From contig NZ_AP012547.1 of the NCBI RefSeq assembly GCF_000828635.1, forward strand, positions 3,162,001 through 3,226,000: a DNA stretch of 64,000 nucleotides. The letters are read 5' to 3'. A program made the translations under genes and the position numbers. This DNA is from Sulfuritalea hydrogenivorans sk43H. GTDB lineage: Bacteria > Pseudomonadota > Gammaproteobacteria > Burkholderiales > Rhodocyclaceae. The notes under the pieces are model-generated. The model saw nothing but the letters and a program-made list of their open reading frames with translations, was not told the DNA's origin and ran no database searches. This document shows positions 46,217 to 59,223 of this stretch, piece after piece; position 1 is the first letter of the stretch; each line of letters starts with the position of its first letter.

Positions 46217-47448
46217 TCAAAAATTCCTGGTGAACCATGCCTTCATCCGCCCCAGAACCTGCCCGAAACTCCGGGGGCTCTGCGCTTTCATGCCGCGTTG
46301 GCGCTGCGCCACCCCTTCCAGCAACAAACCCATGGCCGTGGAGTAGCGCGGATTGCGCACGTAGTCGCGCAAGTTGCCGTCGTAATGCGGCATCGCCAGC
46401 TTCACGGTGTTGTGAAAAACCTCCTCGCCCAGATCGGCCATGCCCGGCATCTGCGCGGCACCGCCGGTGAGAACAATGCCGGCACGCAGCAGGCGCTCCT
46501 TGCCGCTGCGGTGCAGTTCCTCCTGCACCTTCTGGAATATCTCCTCGACCCGCGGCTGGATGAAACCGGCCAGGGTCTGGCGCGACAGCTGGGTTGCCGG
46601 GCGATCGCCGACGCCGGGCACTTCGATCATGTCTTCCGGATCGGCCAGTTGCTGCAGGGCGACGCCGTAGCGCATCTTGATGTCCTCGGCGTCTTGCGTC
46701 GAGGTGCGCAAGGCGATGGCAATGTCGTTGGTCAGCTGGTCGCCGGCGATCGGGATCACCGCGGTATGGCGGATCGCGCCCTGCACGAAGACCGCGATGT
46801 CGGTGGTGCCGCCGCCGATGTCGACCAGGCAGACGCCGACGTCTTTTTCGTCCTCGGTCAGCACCGCGTAGCCCGACGCCAGCGGTTGCAGCACCAGGTC
46901 GACCACTTCCAGGCCGCAGCGATGCACGCACTTGACGATGTTCTGCACGGCGGTGACGGCGCCGGTGACCAGATGCACCTTGACGTCGAGCCGCTTGGCG
47001 TCCATGCCGATCGGCTCCTTGACGCCATCCTGGCCATCGACGATGAACTCCTGCACCAGCGTGTGCAGGATCTGGTCGTCGGCAGAGATCGAGGTCGCGT
47101 TGGCGGCCTCGATGGCGCGCTCGACATCGAACTGGGTAACCTCCTTTTCCCTCACCACGGCCATGCCGGTGGAGTCCTTGCTCTTGATGTGGCTGCCGGC
47201 GATGCCGGTATATACCTCGCGCACCTTGCAGCCGGCCATCATTTCGACTTCGGCGATCGCCTTCGAGATCGAATTCACGGTGGACTCGATGTTGATCACC
47301 ATGCCGCGCTTGAGGCCGCTCGACTCCTGCGTGCCCATGCCGAGTATGCCCAGCCGGCCCTCGGCATCAAGTTCGCCGACAATCGCCACGATCTTCGAGG
47401 TGCCGATGTCGAGGCCGACGATCAGGTCACGTTTTACTTCTTTAGCCA

Positions 47449-47449
<1 letters not shown>
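46217..47449 (-). CDS. ftsA: Cell division protein FtsA
   Basis: A 410-residue actin-like ATPase that ties FtsZ to the membrane. Phosphate-1 motif LIVGLDIGTSKIVAIVGE, phosphate-2 VCLVDIGGGTTDIAVF and the adenosine motif GIVLTGGAAQMPGM are present. The C-terminus (FGQVLGRMKAWFTRNF) is an amphipathic helix, the usual membrane target. Its ATG overlaps the stop of ftsQ by one base (TGATG). Confidence 0.97.
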
Positions 47450-50047
<2,598 letters not shown>

Positions 50048-50055
<8 letters not shown>

Positions 50056-51436
50056 CCGTCAGCTTCCCCGGCACGCCGCCGATGGAACCGGCGCCCATGG
50101 TGATCACCACGTCGCCGTCGCGAACGGCCGCGAGGATGGCCGCCGGCATCGCCGCGATGTCTTCGACGAATACCGGCTCGACCTTGCCGGCGACGCGCAT
50201 TGCGCGCACCAACGCACGGGCGTCGGCGGCGACGATCGGCGCCTCGCCGGCGGCATACACCTCGCCCAGCAGCAGGGCATCGACGCCATTCAACACCTTG
50301 ACGAAATCCTCGAAGCAGTCCCGCGTCCGCGTGTAGCGATGCGGCTGGAAGGCCAGCACCAGCCGGCGGCCGGGGAAGGCGCCGCGCGCCGCCGCCAGCG
50401 TTGCCGCCATCTCGACCGGATGATGGCCGTAGTCGTCGACCAGCGTGAAATGCCCACCGCCCGGACACGGGACCTCGCCGTGACGCTGGAAGCGCCGGCC
50501 GACGCCGCGAAAATCGGCCAGCGCCTTGATGATCGCCGTGTCGCCAACGCCGACTTCCGTGGCCACCGCGATGGCCGCCAGCGCGTTCAGCACATTGTGG
50601 CGTCCCGGCAGGTTGAGCACGATCGGCAAACGGCTGACATTGCCGTTGGTGCGCACGCAGGTGAAGCGCATGGTGCCGCCGTCGGCCACGATGTTCTCGG
50701 CGCGGAAATTCACCTCGCTGTCGATGCCGTAGGTGACGATCTGCTTGGCCACGCGCGGCATGATCTCGCGCACGTTGGCATCATCGCCGCAGACCACGGC
50801 AACGCCATAGAACGGCAGGCGATGCAGGAAGTCTACAAAGGCCTGCTTCAGCCGGCCGAAATCGTGGCCGTAGGTTTCCATGTGGTCGGCGTCGATGTTG
50901 GTGACCACCGAAACCACGGGGGACAGGAAGAGGAAAGAGGCATCCGATTCATCGGCCTCGGCCACCAGGAATTCGCCGCTGCCGAGCTTGGCGTTCGCTC
51001 CCGCCGAATTCAGCCGGCCGCCGATGACGAAGGTCGGATCGAGGCCGCCCTCGGCCAGGCAACTGGCGACGAGGCTGGTAGTCGTTGTCTTGCCGTGGGT
51101 TCCGGCAATCGCGATGCCCTGCTTGATGCGCATCAGCTCCGCCAGCATCTGCGCCCGCGGCACCACCGGCACCTGGCGCTCGCGCGCCATGAGCACTTCC
51201 GGATTGTCCTCGCGCACGGCGGTCGACACCACCACCGCATCCGCCGTCGTGGCGTTCTGCGCGCTGTGGCCGATGGCGATGCGGATGCCTTGTGCCGCGA
51301 GGCGCCGCGTCGTCGCGCTTTCGGCGAGGTCGGAGCCGCTGACCTCGAAGCCCTGGTTGGCCAGCACCTCGGCGATGCCCGACATGCCCGAACCACCGAT
51401 GCCGACAAAGTGAATGCGTTTGACCTTGTGTTTCAT
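50048..51436 (-). CDS. murC: UDP-N-acetylmuramate--L-alanine ligase
   Basis: 462 residues. It adds L-Ala to UDP-MurNAc. The N-terminal [17 protein letters not shown] binds the nucleotide sugar, the ATP loop is [14 protein letters not shown], and [14 protein letters not shown] and DDYGHHPVE follow. The C-terminal domain contains a 22/24 repeat copy read as EVGVGDTA (294-301). This replaces residues that look similar in relatives without changing length. ATG at 51436 gives the canonical start; the ORF opens 38 codons upstream in the murG spacer. It is 25 bp downstream of murG. Confidence 0.97.
50534..50557 (-). repeat. Dispersed 24-bp repeat in murC
   Basis: 22 of 24 positions match, sense orientation, read as EVGVGDTA and followed by ATCATC. 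The protein segment fits the family without an insertion. Confidence 0.75.
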
Positions 51437-51461
51437 GGGAGAAAACCTTCTGCCTTGCTTT

Positions 51462-52517
51462 TCATTTCGCCACCTCCTGGCAAATTCTCGCCACCTCTGC
51501 CGTCGCCTCCGGCCGCGCCAGTGCGCGCGCCTTTTCGGCCATTTGTGCAAGCTGGCTGCGTGACAAATTCCTGATCTCGGCCAAGCGCGCCGGCGTCAGC
51601 TCGCTTTGCGGCAGCAGAATCGCCGCCCCCGCATTGCTCAGGAAACGCGCGTTCGCCGTCTGGTGGTCATCCACCGCATGCGGGAAGGGCACCAGCAAAC
51701 TGGCCACACCAGCGGCTGCGAGTTCCGCCACGGTCAATGCGCCGGCGCGGCAGATCACCAGGTCGGCCCAGTCGTAGGCGCCGGCCATGTCGTTGATGAA
51801 GGCCACGCAATCGGCGTTGACGTCGGCCGAGATATAGCGGCTCTTCAGCATCGGCAGATGCTTCTCGCCGGCCTGATGCACCACCGCCGGCCGCTCGCTT
51901 TCCGGAATCAGCGCCAGCGCTTTCGGCAGCGCCTCGTTCAAGGCCTGCGCGCCGAGGCTGCCACCCACCACCAGCACGCGCAGCGGACCGTCGTGCTGCG
52001 CATAGCGAAGAGTCGGCGCCGGCAGCACGGCGATTTCCGGGCGCACCGGATTGCCCACCCACTCGCCGTTCTTCAGCGCATCGGGGAAGCCGGTGACGAT
52101 GCGATCGGCGACACCCGCCAGCACCTTGTTGGCCAGGCCGGCCACCGAATTCTGTTCGTGCAGCACCAGCGGAATGCCCTGCAGGGACGCCATCATGCCG
52201 CCCGGGAAACTGATGTAGCCGCCCATGCCCAGCACCACGTCGGGCTGGATGCGCTTGAGCTGTTTCCATGCCCCGATGAAACCACGCAGCAGGTTGAAGG
52301 GCAGCAGGAGCTTCCGCAGCAGGCCCTTGCCGCGCAGCGCGGAGAAATGCACCCAGGCCATTTCGTAACCGCGGCCGACGGTCAGCTTCGCTTCCATGCC
52401 ATCCGGATGGCCCATCCAGGCGATCTTCCAGCCTTGTGCCTTCAAGTACTCAGCCACGGCCAGCCCCGGCATGATGTGCCCGCCCGTGCCGCCGGCCATG
52501 ACGAGGAGGGTTTTCAT
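51462..52517 (-). CDS. murG: Lipid II synthase MurG (GlcNAc transferase)
   Basis: A 351-residue GT-B glycosyltransferase on the inner face of the membrane. It adds GlcNAc to lipid I to make lipid [22 protein letters not shown] (glycine-rich loop 1), [28 protein letters not shown] and [16 protein letters not shown] are typical. The donor-site [22 protein letters not shown] block is intact. A long palindromic repeat separates it from ftsW upstream. Confidence 0.97.
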   Translation of the reverse strand: MKTLLVMAGGTGGHIMPGLAVAEYLKAQGWKIAWMGHPDGMEAKLTVGRGYEMAWVHFSALRGKGLLRKLLLPFNLLRGFIGAWKQLKRIQPDVVLGMGGYISFPGGMMASLQGIPLVLHEQNSVAGLANKVLAGVADRIVTGFPDALKNGEWVGNPVRPEIAVLPAPTLRYAQHDGPLRVLVVGGSLGAQALNEALPKALALIPESERPAVVHQAGEKHLPMLKSRYISADVNADCVAFINDMAGAYDWADLVICRAGALTVAELAAAGVASLLVPFPHAVDDHQTANARFLSNAGAAILLPQSELTPARLAEIRNLSRSQLAQMAEKARALARPEATAEVARICQEVAK

Positions 52518-52530
52518 GGGAAAAGGCTTT

Positions 52531-52625
52531 CACCGCAGAGACGCAGAGGCGCAGAGAAAATCAGGAACGAGAAGGAGCAATTGCCTTTCTCTGCGTTGCC
52601 TCTGCGCCTCTGCGCCTCTGCGGTG
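52531..52625. repeat. GCAGAGGCGCAGAG-type palindromic repeat between ftsW and murG
   Basis: Arms at 52531-52556 and 52600-52625 are inverted repeats matching at 25 of 26 positions, with a 43-bp centre. They begin CACCGCAGAG and end CTCTGCGGTG. In mRNA this would be a very stable hairpin. A sister copy lies at 61271-61371. The centre contains CTCTGCGTTGCC in both. No transposase is associated. Confidence 0.9.
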
Positions 52626-52635
52626 AGATTGAATT

Positions 52636-53799
52636 TCATACCTGTTGCCCCCGCATCAACTGTCGATTCTCCCAGTCGACCCTCAGCAATATGCCGAGCG
52701 CCAGACAATTGGCGACGATGCCCGAGCCGCCGAAGCTCATCAGCGGCAGCGTCAGGCCCTTGGTCGGCAGCAGACCCATGTTCACGCCCATGTTGATGAA
52801 GCCCTGCACGCCGAGCCAGATGCCGATGCCCTGCGCGACGAGGCCGGAATGCACGCGGCCGAGCACCAGCGCCTGGCGGCCGATGACGAAGGAACGCTGC
52901 ACCAGCAGCGCGAACAGGCCGACCACGACGCAGACGCCGACGAAGCCGAGTTCTTCGGCGATCACCGCCAGCAGGAAGTCGGTGTGCGCCTCGGGCAGGT
53001 AGAACAGTTTCTCGACACTGGCGCCGAGGCCGACGCCGAACCATTCGCCGCGGCCGAAGGCGATCAGCGCGTGCGAGAGCTGGTAGCCCTTGCCGAAGGC
53101 GTCCTGCCACGGATCCATGAAACCGAAGATGCGCTCGCGGCGATAGGGCGACACCCAGATCATGATCACGAAGCTGACCGCCAGCACCACCACCAGCACG
53201 CCGAATACGCGCGCGTTGATGCCGCCGAGGAACAGGATGCCGGTGGCGATGCAGAGGATCACCACCAGCGCGCCAAAATCCGGCTCCTTCAGCAGCAGGA
53301 AGCCGACCAGCACCATGACCAGCGCCATCGGCCCGAAGCCGCGCAGGAAGCTGCCCATGTCGTCGAGCTTGCGCGTGGTGTAGTCGGCGGCGTAGAGCAC
53401 GACGAACAGCTTCATCAGCTCCGACGGTTGCAGGTTGATCGGGCCGAGGCCGATCCAGCGCTGGGCGCCGTTGACCGAACGGCCGACATGCGGAATCAGC
53501 ACCAGCAGCAACAGCACAACTCCGGCCAGGAACAGCCAGGGCGCCGCCTGCTGCCAGAGCCGCAAGGGAATCTGGAAGGCCATGACGCCCGCGACGAGAC
53601 CGACCGTGAGGAACACCGCGTGGCGGAACAGGAAATAGGCCGACTGGTTGCCGGTGAAGCGGCTGCCCTCGGCCATCGCGATCGACGACGAATACACCAT
53701 CACCAGGCCCATCAGCAGCAAGCCGATCGCCGGCCACAGCAGCAGGCTGTCGAGTTCGGCGGGCGCGTGCGGCGCCGGCGCGGCGTAGGCGCGATTCAC
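52636..53799 (-). CDS. ftsW: Lipid II polymerase FtsW (SEDS family)
   Basis: A 387-residue polytopic SEDS glycosyltransferase, the septal partner of FtsI. About ten helices are visible, with [20 protein letters not shown] first. Family blocks are [49 protein letters not shown] (catalytic Asp loop) and [14 protein letters not shown]. The start is GTG at 53799, overlapping the murD stop as GTGA; upstream sequence in this frame is murD shadow. Confidence 0.96.
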   Translation of the reverse strand: MNRAYAAPAPHAPAELDSLLLWPAIGLLLMGLVMVYSSSIAMAEGSRFTGNQSAYFLFRHAVFLTVGLVAGVMAFQIPLRLWQQAAPWLFLAGVVLLLLVLIPHVGRSVNGAQRWIGLGPINLQPSELMKLFVVLYAADYTTRKLDDMGSFLRGFGPMALVMVLVGFLLLKEPDFGALVVILCIATGILFLGGINARVFGVLVVVLAVSFVIMIWVSPYRRERIFGFMDPWQDAFGKGYQLSHALIAFGRGEWFGVGLGASVEKLFYLPEAHTDFLLAVIAEELGFVGVCVVVGLFALLVQRSFVIGRQALVLGRVHSGLVAQGIGIWLGVQGFINMGVNMGLLPTKGLTLPLMSFGGSGIVANCLALGILLRVDWENRQLMRGQQV

Positions 53800-55193
53800 G
53801 CGACGTGCTCCAGTGCATGGACGGCGGCAACGAAGACCTGCGCCCGATGTTCGTAGTTGCGGAACATGTCGAAGCTGGCGCAGGCCGGCGACAGCAGCAC
53901 GGCGTCGCCCGGTTGCGCTTGGCGCTGGGCGCGGCGCACGGCGTCGTCCATGTCGTTTGCGGTTTCGATCGCCACGCCGGCGCCGGCGATGGCCTTTTCG
54001 ATCAGCGGTCCGTCGCGCCCGATCAGCACCGCGGCGCGCGCATGCCTCGCCACGGCTTTGCCGAGTGGAGAAAAATCCTGCCCCTTGCCGTCGCCGCCGA
54101 GAATCACCACGACCTTGCGCCCCAATCCGCCGAGGCCGTTCAACGCCGCTACCGTGGCGCCGACATTGGTACCTTTGGAATCGTCGTACCAGCTCACGCC
54201 ATCGATCTCGGCAATCTTTTCGACGCGATGTGGCAGGCCGCGGAAGCCACGCAAAGCCGGCAGCAAGGCGTTGGCATCGAAACCGAGGCTGGTGCACAAG
54301 GCTAGGGCCGCCATCGCATTGGCCGCATTGTGCAAGCCGGCCAGCGGCAGTTCGGAGACCGGCAACAGGAAGCGCTCGCCCTGCACGATCCAGGGTTCGC
54401 CCCGATTCGGACGCAAGCCGAAATCCTCGTCCGCCGCGGGGGCGTCAAGGCCGAAAGTGATGATGTGGCGATCGGCCAGCGCCATCCGGCGCACCCTTAC
54501 GTCGGCACGGTTCAGCACCTGCACGCCCGGTGCGCCCTCGGCGCTCTGGAAGATCCGCGCCTTGGCCGAGGCGTACTCGTCGAGATCGATGTAGCGATCG
54601 AGATGATCGTCGGAAATGTTCAGCACCGTCGCCGCAAGCGGGTTGAGTGTCGCCGTGGTCTCCAGCTGGAAGCTGGACAGCTCGAGCACCCAGATCTGCG
54701 GCAGGGCGTTTGCATCCTGCGCATCCATCAGGGCCGTCAGTGCCGCCGGGGAAATGTTGCCGGCGACGCCGACGCTCTTGCCCGTGGCGCGCAGCAGGTG
54801 CCCGGTCAGCGCGGTGGTGGTGGTCTTGCCGTTGGTGCCGGTAATTGCCAGCACCGGCACGTTCTGTCCGAGGTCGCGCAAGCCCAGGGCGAACAATTCG
54901 ATTTCGCCGACCACGGGAATGCCGGCAGCGCGGGCGTGGATCACCACCATCAGGCCGCCCGACAGCCCCGGCGAAAGGACAAGCAGGTCGACACCTTCGA
55001 GCAGCGCCTTGTCGAACTCGCCGCTGCGAAAGTCGGCGCTGGAGACACGGCGATTCAGCTCGTCCAGATACGGCGGCGCCGTGCGCGTGTCCGCCACCCG
55101 CACCCGCGCCCCCTGCCGCGCGCACCAGCGCGCGGAGGCCAGCCCCGATTCGCCGAGACCGAGGATGAGGACGTGTTTGCCTTGCAGGTTCAT
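53796..55193 (-). CDS. murD: UDP-N-acetylmuramoylalanine--D-glutamate ligase
   Basis: 465 residues. It adds D-Glu to UDP-MurNAc-L-Ala. The N-terminus is [19 protein letters not shown], the ATP loop [29 protein letters not shown] follows, and the C-terminal [15 protein letters not shown] is intact. Residues 48-55 read RRVSSADF from a 23/24 repeat copy lying antisense to the gene, in a variable loop of the N-terminal domain. ATG at 55193 overlaps the mraY stop (ATGA). Confidence 0.97.
   Translation of the reverse strand: MNLQGKHVLILGLGESGLASARWCARQGARVRVADTRTAPPYLDELNRRVSSADFRSGEFDKALLEGVDLLVLSPGLSGGLMVVIHARAAGIPVVGEIELFALGLRDLGQNVPVLAITGTNGKTTTTALTGHLLRATGKSVGVAGNISPAALTALMDAQDANALPQIWVLELSSFQLETTATLNPLAATVLNISDDHLDRYIDLDEYASAKARIFQSAEGAPGVQVLNRADVRVRRMALADRHIITFGLDAPAADEDFGLRPNRGEPWIVQGERFLLPVSELPLAGLHNAANAMAALALCTSLGFDANALLPALRGFRGLPHRVEKIAEIDGVSWYDDSKGTNVGATVAALNGLGGLGRKVVVILGGDGKGQDFSPLGKAVARHARAAVLIGRDGPLIEKAIAGAGVAIETANDMDDAVRRAQRQAQPGDAVLLSPACASFDMFRNYEHRAQVFVAAVHALEHVA
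55029..55052 (+). repeat. Dispersed 24-bp repeat in murD
   Basis: 23 of 24 positions match. Antisense to the gene, so it is translated from the other strand as RRVSSADF, nearly the same peptide as the antisense copy in argJ. Confidence 0.85.
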
Positions 55194-56359
55194 CGTATCT
55201 TCAGTGTCGACAGTCCGAACAGCACCAGCAGGATGGTGATGATCCAGAAGCGCACCACCACCTGCGTCTCTTTCCATCCGGTCTGCTCGAAGTGATGATG
55301 CAGCGGCGCCATGCGCAGGATGCGCCGGCCTTCGCCGTAGCGCTTCTTGGTGTATTTGAAGTATCCGACCTGGAGCATCACCGACAGGGTCTCGGCGACG
55401 AACACGCCGCCCATGATGAAAAGCACGATTTCCTGGCGCGCCACCACGGCCACCGCGCCCAGCGCCGCGCCCAGCGCCAGCGCGCCGACGTCGCCCATGA
55501 ACACTTCGGCCGGGTAGGCATTGAACCAGAGGAAGCCGAGGCCGGCACCGGCCAGCGCGCCGCAGAACACCGTCAGCTCGCCGGCGCCGGGAATGTAGGG
55601 CAGCAGCAGGTATTTCGAGAACACCGAGTTGCCGGCGACGTAGGTGAAGATGCCCAGCGCCGCGCCGACCAGCACCGTCGGCATGATCGCCAGGCCGTCG
55701 AGGCCGTCGGTCAGGTTCACCGCGTTGCTGGTGCCGACAATCACCAGGTAGGTCAGCAGGATGAAGCCGAACATGCCCAGCGGATAGGTGACGCTCTTGA
55801 AGAAGGGCACGATCAGGGCGGTCTGCTGCGGCAGTTCCAGCGTGAAGCCGGAGGACACCCACTGGAAGAACAGTTCGACCACCTTTTCGTTGTTCGGCGC
55901 GGAAATCGAGAATGCCAGATAGATTGCAGCGACCAGGCCCACCACCGACTGCCAGAAGAACTTTTCCCGCGCCGACAAGCCGTCCGGATTGCGATAGACC
56001 ACCTTGCGCCAGTCGTCAACCCAGCCCACCGCGCCGTAGCCGAAGGTGACGATCAGCACGATCCAGACGAAGCGATTGGAAAGATCAGCCCACAGCAGCG
56101 TGGATACGCCGAGCGAAATCAAAATCAGCGCGCCGCCCATGGTCGGCGTGCCGGCCTTGACCAGATGCGTCTGCGGCCCGTCGGTGCGCACCGACTGGCC
56201 GATCTTCTTCGCCGCCAGCCAGCGGATCACCGCCGGGCCGAAAACGAAGGAAATGGTCAGCGCGGTCATGGTCGCCAGCACCGCGCGCAAGGTGATGTAG
56301 CCAAAGACATTGAAGCCGCGAAAATCCCTGGCCAGCCATTGGGCGAGTTCAAGCAGCAT
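55190..56359 (-). CDS. mraY: Phospho-N-acetylmuramoyl-pentapeptide transferase
   Basis: A 389-residue, ten-helix membrane enzyme that makes lipid I from UDP-MurNAc-pentapeptide and undecaprenyl phosphate. [10 protein letters not shown], the WVDDWRKV pair of Asp, [14 protein letters not shown] and the C-terminal [15 protein letters not shown] (HHH loop) are conserved. The length is typical for betaproteobacteria, with the long TM5-6 region. It overlaps murF by 11 bp and murD by 4 bp. Confidence 0.98.
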   Translation of the reverse strand: MLLELAQWLARDFRGFNVFGYITLRAVLATMTALTISFVFGPAVIRWLAAKKIGQSVRTDGPQTHLVKAGTPTMGGALILISLGVSTLLWADLSNRFVWIVLIVTFGYGAVGWVDDWRKVVYRNPDGLSAREKFFWQSVVGLVAAIYLAFSISAPNNEKVVELFFQWVSSGFTLELPQQTALIVPFFKSVTYPLGMFGFILLTYLVIVGTSNAVNLTDGLDGLAIMPTVLVGAALGIFTYVAGNSVFSKYLLLPYIPGAGELTVFCGALAGAGLGFLWFNAYPAEVFMGDVGALALGAALGAVAVVARQEIVLFIMGGVFVAETLSVMLQVGYFKYTKKRYGEGRRILRMAPLHHHFEQTGWKETQVVVRFWIITILLVLFGLSTLKIR

Positions 56360-57722
56360 TCACAACTCCTTCGTCCACTATCGCCGCAACGACGCGTTCC
56401 ATGCGCATGAAGCGCGAGCCTTTGACCAGCACGGTGGTCTCCGGGTCCAGTTCGACCTGCAATGCCTTCACCAATTCGTCGAAACGTTTGAAGTGCTGCC
56501 CGCCGACGCCGAAATTGCGCGCGGCAGCCACCGACATTTCACCCAGGCAGAACAGGCGGTCAATGCCGTGGCTCTTGGCATAGCCGCCGACCTCGTCGTG
56601 GAACTGGCCGGCCGCGGCGCCGGCTTCGCCCATGTCGCCCATGACGAAAATCCGCTTGCCGGGAACGGAAGCCAGCACGTCGATCGCGGCGCGCATCGAA
56701 TCCGGATTGGCGTTGTAGCTGTCATCCACCACCAGCGAGCCCTTGCGCCCGGCGCGCCGCTGCAGCCGCCCCTTGACCCCGCCAAATCCGGCCAGCCCCT
56801 GCCTCACGGCGTCGAGCGGGGCGCCCGCCGCCAGCGTCGCGGCGGCGGCGGCGCAAGCGTTGCGGGCGTTGTGGCCGCCGGGTACGGCGAGCGTCACGTC
56901 GATGTCGCCCCAGGGCGTCTGCATGTGCAGGTCGCCGCCCAGGCCATGGCTCGTGAATTTGCCGCGCACGTCGGCCGGCTGGTCGAGGCCGAAGCTCACC
57001 TGCCGGCGATCCCGCGACAACTCGCGCCAGATATCCACCTGCGCGTCGTCGGCATTGAATACGGCGATTCCGTCGTCGGCCAGGCCGACGAAGATTTCGC
57101 CCTTGGCCAGCGCGACATCCTGCACCGATCCCAGGCCTTCCAGATGCGCGCGCTGGGCGTTGTTCACCAGCGCCACGCTGGGTGCCGCCAGGCGTGTCAG
57201 ATAGTCGATCTCTCCGGCGTGATTCATCCCCATTTCAATCACCGCCGCGCGATGCGAGGCGCGCAGCTTGAGCAGGGTCAGCGGCAGGCCGATGTCGTTG
57301 TTCAAGTTGCCGATCGTCGCCAGCACGCTGTCGGCGCCGCCGTGCTGCGCACGCAGGATCGCGGCGCACATTTCCTTGACCGTGGTCTTGCCGTTGCTGC
57401 CGGTGATGCCGATCAGCGGAATGGCAAAGCGTTCGCGCCACCGAGCCGCCAGCGCACCGAGCGCGAGGCGCGTGTCGGTGACGCAGATCAGCGGCAGATC
57501 GGGATCGGCGGCGAAGTCCTGGTTCACCATCGCCCCCGCCGCACCGCGTGCGAGAACCTCGGTGACGTAGGCATGGCCATCGAAATGCTCGCCCTTGAGG
57601 GCGACAAACAACTCCCCGGGAGCAATGCTCCGCGAATCGGTGGAGACGCCGCTGAAGCCCGCATCGGCGCCCAGTGTCCGGGCGGCGATGGCGCTGGCGG
57701 CCTGATGCAGGGTCATCATCAT
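56349..57722 (-). CDS. murF: UDP-MurNAc-tripeptide--D-alanyl-D-alanine ligase
   Basis: 457 residues. It adds D-Ala-D-Ala to the tripeptide. Motifs: [20 protein letters not shown], the ATP loop [31 protein letters not shown] and the C-terminal [16 protein letters not shown]. Three ATG codons in a row open the gene, the first at 57722 overlapping the murE stop by 4 bp. Ligase order murE-murF-mraY-murD is standard. Confidence 0.97.
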   Translation of the reverse strand: MMMTLHQAASAIAARTLGADAGFSGVSTDSRSIAPGELFVALKGEHFDGHAYVTEVLARGAAGAMVNQDFAADPDLPLICVTDTRLALGALAARWRERFAIPLIGITGSNGKTTVKEMCAAILRAQHGGADSVLATIGNLNNDIGLPLTLLKLRASHRAAVIEMGMNHAGEIDYLTRLAAPSVALVNNAQRAHLEGLGSVQDVALAKGEIFVGLADDGIAVFNADDAQVDIWRELSRDRRQVSFGLDQPADVRGKFTSHGLGGDLHMQTPWGDIDVTLAVPGGHNARNACAAAAATLAAGAPLDAVRQGLAGFGGVKGRLQRRAGRKGSLVVDDSYNANPDSMRAAIDVLASVPGKRIFVMGDMGEAGAAAGQFHDEVGGYAKSHGIDRLFCLGEMSVAAARNFGVGGQHFKRFDELVKALQVELDPETTVLVKGSRFMRMERVVAAIVDEGVVNAA

Positions 57723-59218
57723 GATTGCCGCGCCCCTCGCCGTGTCGGACTCTGTCTGCCGGGGATTCGGCTTCGCCGGCCGGCAAGCGCCGACTTTGCT
57801 GCGTCGATGTCGGAGAAGGCATGGCGCACGCCGCCGATCTCCTGATAGGGCTCGTGCCCCTTGCCCGCCAGCAGGATCACGTCGCGGTCGTCTGCATCCG
57901 CGATGGCTTCGTCAATGGCTACTCCGCGGTCGGCCTCGATCAGCGGCCGCCGGTTCATTCCGGCGAGAACGCCGTTGAAGATGACTTGCGGGTCTTCGCC
58001 GCGCGGGTTGTCGCTGGTAAGCACCACGCGATCGGCCAGCCGCTCGGCGATCGCGCCCATCTGCGGCCGCTTGCCGGGATCGCGATCGCCGCCGCAGCCG
58101 AACACGCAGACCAGTTTGCCGTTACGCGCGGCAGCGGTTTCGCGCAACACGCCAAGCGCCTTTTCCAGTGCGTCCGGCGTGTGGGCATAGTCCACCACGA
58201 CCAGCGGCTCGCCACTGCCGCCCAGCGCCTGCATGCGCCCCGGCGGCGGCTGGATCCCTTGCAGCACGGCGGCGATAGCCTCCAGCCGCTCCCCGCGCGC
58301 CAGCAGCGCGCCGATCACCGCAAGCAGGTTGGAGGCATTGAAGCGGCCCACCACGGGCGCGGCGAAGTGCACGCCGCGCAGATCGAATTCGATGCCGGCA
58401 GCGCCCATGGCGAGGTTTTCCGCGCGCAACAGGTCGTCGCCGACGCAGGCCGGATCGAGCGTGTAAGCGATCAGGTGAAGGCGACCGCGCAGCCTGGCCG
58501 CGAGTTCCGCGCCGAAGGCGTCGTCGAGATTCACCACGGCCGCCGCGAGGCCGGGGGCGAAGAACAGCCTCTCCTTGGCTGCCGCGTAGGTCGCCATGCT
58601 GCCGTGATATTCCAGATGGTCGCGCGTCAGGTTGGTGAACACCGCGACATCGAAGGCCGCGCCATGGACCCGGCCCTGATCGAGGCCGATCGACGAGACT
58701 TCCATCGCACAGGCCTCCGCGCCCCGCGCAAGAAATCCGGCCAGCGCGGCATGCAGGGTGATGGCATCCGGCGTGGTGTTGGGGCTTTCGTCGAGTGCGT
58801 CGAGGAAGCCGTTGCCCAGCGTGCCGATCACCGCGCAGCGATGCCGCAGGGCATTCAGCGCCTGTGCGATCCACTGCGATACCGAGGTCTTGCCGTTGGT
58901 GCCGGTAACACCGGCCAGCCAGAGATGTTCGGAAGGGCGGCCGTAGACAAGATGCGCGATCTCGCCGGAGAGCGCCGCAAGCCCCGGCACTTCAACAATC
59001 GCCGTCCCGCCAGCGCCGACTTTTTGAGCCTCCGGAACGCCCGCCTCCGCGATCACCGCGACGGCGCCCCGCGCCACCGCCTGCGCGATGAAGTCGCGGC
59101 CGTCGGCCTGCGCGCCGGGGAAGGCGACGAAGACGTCGCCCGGCTGCACACGGCGCGAGTCGGCGGTAAGGCGCTGCGCAACAACGCCCTTTCGTTCGAG
59201 CTGTTCGAGGATCGTCAT
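57719..59218 (-). CDS. murE: UDP-MurNAc-L-Ala-D-Glu--meso-DAP ligase
   Basis: 499 residues. The ATP loop is GVTGTNGKTSVSQW. The SDNPRGEDPQ motif is the DNPR signature for meso-diaminopimelate, so the wall is DAP-type. Two repeat copies are in frame: KVGAGGTA (66-73, N-terminal domain) and KSALAGRR (about 475-482) in a C-terminal tail rich in Arg, Gly and Pro that looks longer than usual. ATG at 59218 is used; a GTG at 59227 that overlaps the ftsI stop as GTGA is an equal candidate and would add three residues. Confidence 0.96.
   Translation of the reverse strand: MTILEQLERKGVVAQRLTADSRRVQPGDVFVAFPGAQADGRDFIAQAVARGAVAVIAEAGVPEAQKVGAGGTAIVEVPGLAALSGEIAHLVYGRPSEHLWLAGVTGTNGKTSVSQWIAQALNALRHRCAVIGTLGNGFLDALDESPNTTPDAITLHAALAGFLARGAEACAMEVSSIGLDQGRVHGAAFDVAVFTNLTRDHLEYHGSMATYAAAKERLFFAPGLAAAVVNLDDAFGAELAARLRGRLHLIAYTLDPACVGDDLLRAENLAMGAAGIEFDLRGVHFAAPVVGRFNASNLLAVIGALLARGERLEAIAAVLQGIQPPPGRMQALGGSGEPLVVVDYAHTPDALEKALGVLRETAAARNGKLVCVFGCGGDRDPGKRPQMGAIAERLADRVVLTSDNPRGEDPQVIFNGVLAGMNRRPLIEADRGVAIDEAIADADDRDVILLAGKGHEPYQEIGGVRHAFSDIDAAKSALAGRRSRIPGRQSPTRRGARQS
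57774..57797 (-). repeat. Dispersed 24-bp repeat near 3' end of murE, weak copy
   Basis: 19 of 24 positions match. Sense orientation, second frame, read as KSALAGRR. It begins the extra C-terminal tail. Confidence 0.4.
59000..59023 (-). repeat. Dispersed 24-bp repeat in murE
   Basis: 22 of 24 positions match, sense orientation, read as KVGAGGTA and followed by ATTGTTG. The surroundings (VPEAQ before, IVEVPGLAAL after) suggest the element fills a surface loop. Confidence 0.8.
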
Positions 59219-59223
59219 CGCGT

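Noticed and set aside
52531-52625. The GCAGAGGCGCAGAG palindromes as CRISPR repeats or transposon ends
   Set aside because: Each locus has one inverted pair, not spaced direct repeats, and no transposase or cas gene is present.
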